This document shows, piece after piece, positions 12,015 through 12,936 of a stretch of DNA of 12,936 bases. The notes under the pieces were generated by a model. The model did not search any database, had not been told where the DNA came from, and saw only the letters and a program-made list of their open reading frames with translations. The translations under genes were made by a program, and so were the position numbers. Every line of letters starts with the position of its first letter. Position 1 is the first letter of the stretch. Source of the DNA: CAZKTF01 sp964555565. Lineage in GTDB: Bacteria > Planctomycetota > JAJSAM01 > JAKLKS01. The stretch lies in assembly GCA_964555565.1 (NCBI GenBank), contig CAZKTF010000094.1:1-12936 (forward strand), given 5' to 3'.

Positions 12015-12936
12015 GGCCCCCTCCCGGGGCGGCGCGCCGCGAAGAAGGCCGCCGCCCCCGCGGCGTCGCGGGTGTTGAGGACCCGGTCGGGAGGCAGCCC
12101 GCCGCGCCGGGCCACGGCGACGCCGTGCGCGAGGTCCCCCATCCCGCGGGGCTCGTGGGCGTCGGGGCCGATGGAGACGAGGACGCCCAGCTCCCGGACG
12201 AGCCCCATCCACGAGGGGTCGAGGTCGAGCCGCGCGGGGTGGGCGTTCAGCTCCACCGCCACGCCGAGCCGCGCGCAGGCCCGCAGCACCTCGGGGACGT
12301 CGAGCGCGTAGCCCTCGCGCCCTAGGAGGAGCCGTCCGGTGGGGTGGCCGAGGACCGTGGCGTGGGGGTCCTCCAGCGCCCGGAGGACGCGCCGCGTCAT
12401 CTCCTCCCGCGGCATCCCGAACTGCGAGTGGACCGAGGCGACGACGAAGTCGAACCGCGCGAGCGTCGCCGCGTCGTAGTCGAGCGTCCCGTCGCCGAGG
12501 ATGTCGCACTCGGTCCCCTTGAAGACCCGCAGGGCGGGGCGGCGGGCGGCCTCCGCGTCGATCTCCCGCTGCTGCTCGACGACCCGCGCGGGGGTGAGCC
12601 CCCCGGCGTAGGAGGCGGTCTTGCTGTGGTCGCTGAGGCCCACCCACGCGAGCCCCTCGCCCGCCGCGGCGTCGAGCATCTCGGCGACGCTGCCGGCCCC
12701 GTCGCTCCAGGTCGTGTGGACGTGGAGCGCGCCCCGGAGGTCGCCCCTGTCGAGGAGGCGCGGGAGCCGTCCCGTGGCCGCCGCCTCCACCTCCCGCCCG
12801 TCGCCGCGGAGCTCGGGGGGGATCCAGGGGAGGCCCAGCGCGGCGTAGTGGGCCTCCTCCGTCGCGCCGATCTCGCACGGGCCGCCCAGGGACGCGGCCC
12901 GCTGCGCGAGCGCCCGGAGGTGCCCCTCGGGCCCCG
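12011..12936 (-). CDS. polX: DNA polymerase X, C-terminal PHP-domain part (5' end outside window)
   Basis: About 307 residues are visible, and the frame continues past the window edge. A GTG at 12790 is an internal codon: upstream of it the frame still encodes typical PolX linker sequence (GPEGHLRALAQRAASLG, ATEEAHYAALGLPWIPPELR). The PHP domain follows with its metal-binding motifs: HVHTTWSDG (visible residues 71-79), SDHSK (101-105), GTECDIL (140-146), ASVHS (166-170), LGHPTGRLL (195-203), ELNAHPARLDLD (228-239) and PDAHEP (257-262). Bacterial PolX joins a repair polymerase to this PHP phosphoesterase, which gives 3'-5' exonuclease or phosphatase activity in base-excision repair. The polymerase and helix-hairpin-helix parts are not in view. 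A stand-alone PHP phosphatase is unlikely because of the linker. The stop overlaps the rhodanese start. Confidence 0.9.
   Translation of the reverse strand, partial: GPEGHLRALAQRAASLGGPCEIGATEEAHYAALGLPWIPPELRGDGREVEAAATGRLPRLLDRGDLRGALHVHTTWSDGAGSVAEMLDAAAGEGLAWVGLSDHSKTASYAGGLTPARVVEQQREIDAEAARRPALRVFKGTECDILGDGTLDYDAATLARFDFVVASVHSQFGMPREEMTRRVLRALEDPHATVLGHPTGRLLLGREGYALDVPEVLRACARLGVAVELNAHPARLDLDPSWMGLVRELGVLVSIGPDAHEPRGMGDLAHGVAVARRGGLPPDRVLNTRDAAGAAAFFAARRPGRGP

Noticed and set aside
12011..12790. Stand-alone PHP phosphatase starting at GTG 12790
   Set aside because: The frame upstream continues with typical PolX linker sequence to the window edge.

Overview
This window is a very GC-rich bacterial metagenomic or draft-genome fragment. 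It contains one run of ten Ns at 4623-4632, which marks a scaffold join. Codon use is strongly GC3-biased, and most genes lie head-to-tail on the minus strand with short overlaps. I cannot place the organism firmly. The gene types (secreted proteins with putative Ig repeats, a possible selenoprotein, REP-like hairpins, a DUF222-style HNH gene, bacterial PolX) fit a Deltaproteobacteria/Myxococcota-like or Planctomycetota-like lineage.

Layout. (1) 1-300, plus strand: the 3' end of a protein with a heavy-metal-associated (HMA) domain. An in-frame TGA sits exactly where the first metal-binding Cys belongs, and a SECIS-like hairpin follows it, so I read it as a candidate selenoprotein. (2) 322-5100, minus strand: an apparent operon of ECF sigma factor, zinc-finger anti-sigma factor with one membrane span, secreted TPR-like protein with an HGPPPGKGK-type tail, and a large secreted protein with four putative Ig (He_PIG) repeats. 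The sigma gene is interrupted by the Ns and by a stray RodA/FtsW fragment. I interpret this as a chimeric assembly join through a 23-bp shared sequence. Removing it restores a normal ECF sigma factor. (3) 5323-8272, minus strand: a tightly coupled FAD oxidoreductase - lipB - lipA operon for lipoyl cofactor synthesis. The flavoprotein is a plausible electron source for LipA. (4) 8273-9648: an accessory island. An HNH-nuclease gene with a strong promoter and no ordinary start codon is bracketed by two arrays of REP-like inverted repeats whose arms covary. (5) 9725-10039, plus: an orphan AbrB-type small protein. (6) 10055-11397, minus: a DUF6941-like protein followed by endonuclease IV (nfo). (7) 11448-11603, plus: a 51-residue single-span membrane protein, divergent from the previous operon across mirrored TAGGAT elements. 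(8) 11628-12936, minus: the C-terminal PHP part of DNA polymerase X, overlapping by 4 nt a rhodanese-fold protein that lacks the catalytic Cys.

How the genes work together. The sigma/anti-sigma pair probably controls the two exported proteins encoded behind it. LipB transfers an octanoyl group and LipA inserts sulfur, perhaps fed with electrons by the upstream flavoprotein. Nfo and PolX are both DNA base-excision-repair type enzymes. The most notable finding is the candidate HMA selenoprotein at the left edge, with a SECIS-like element carrying a bulged U at position +17 and a GGU apical loop.
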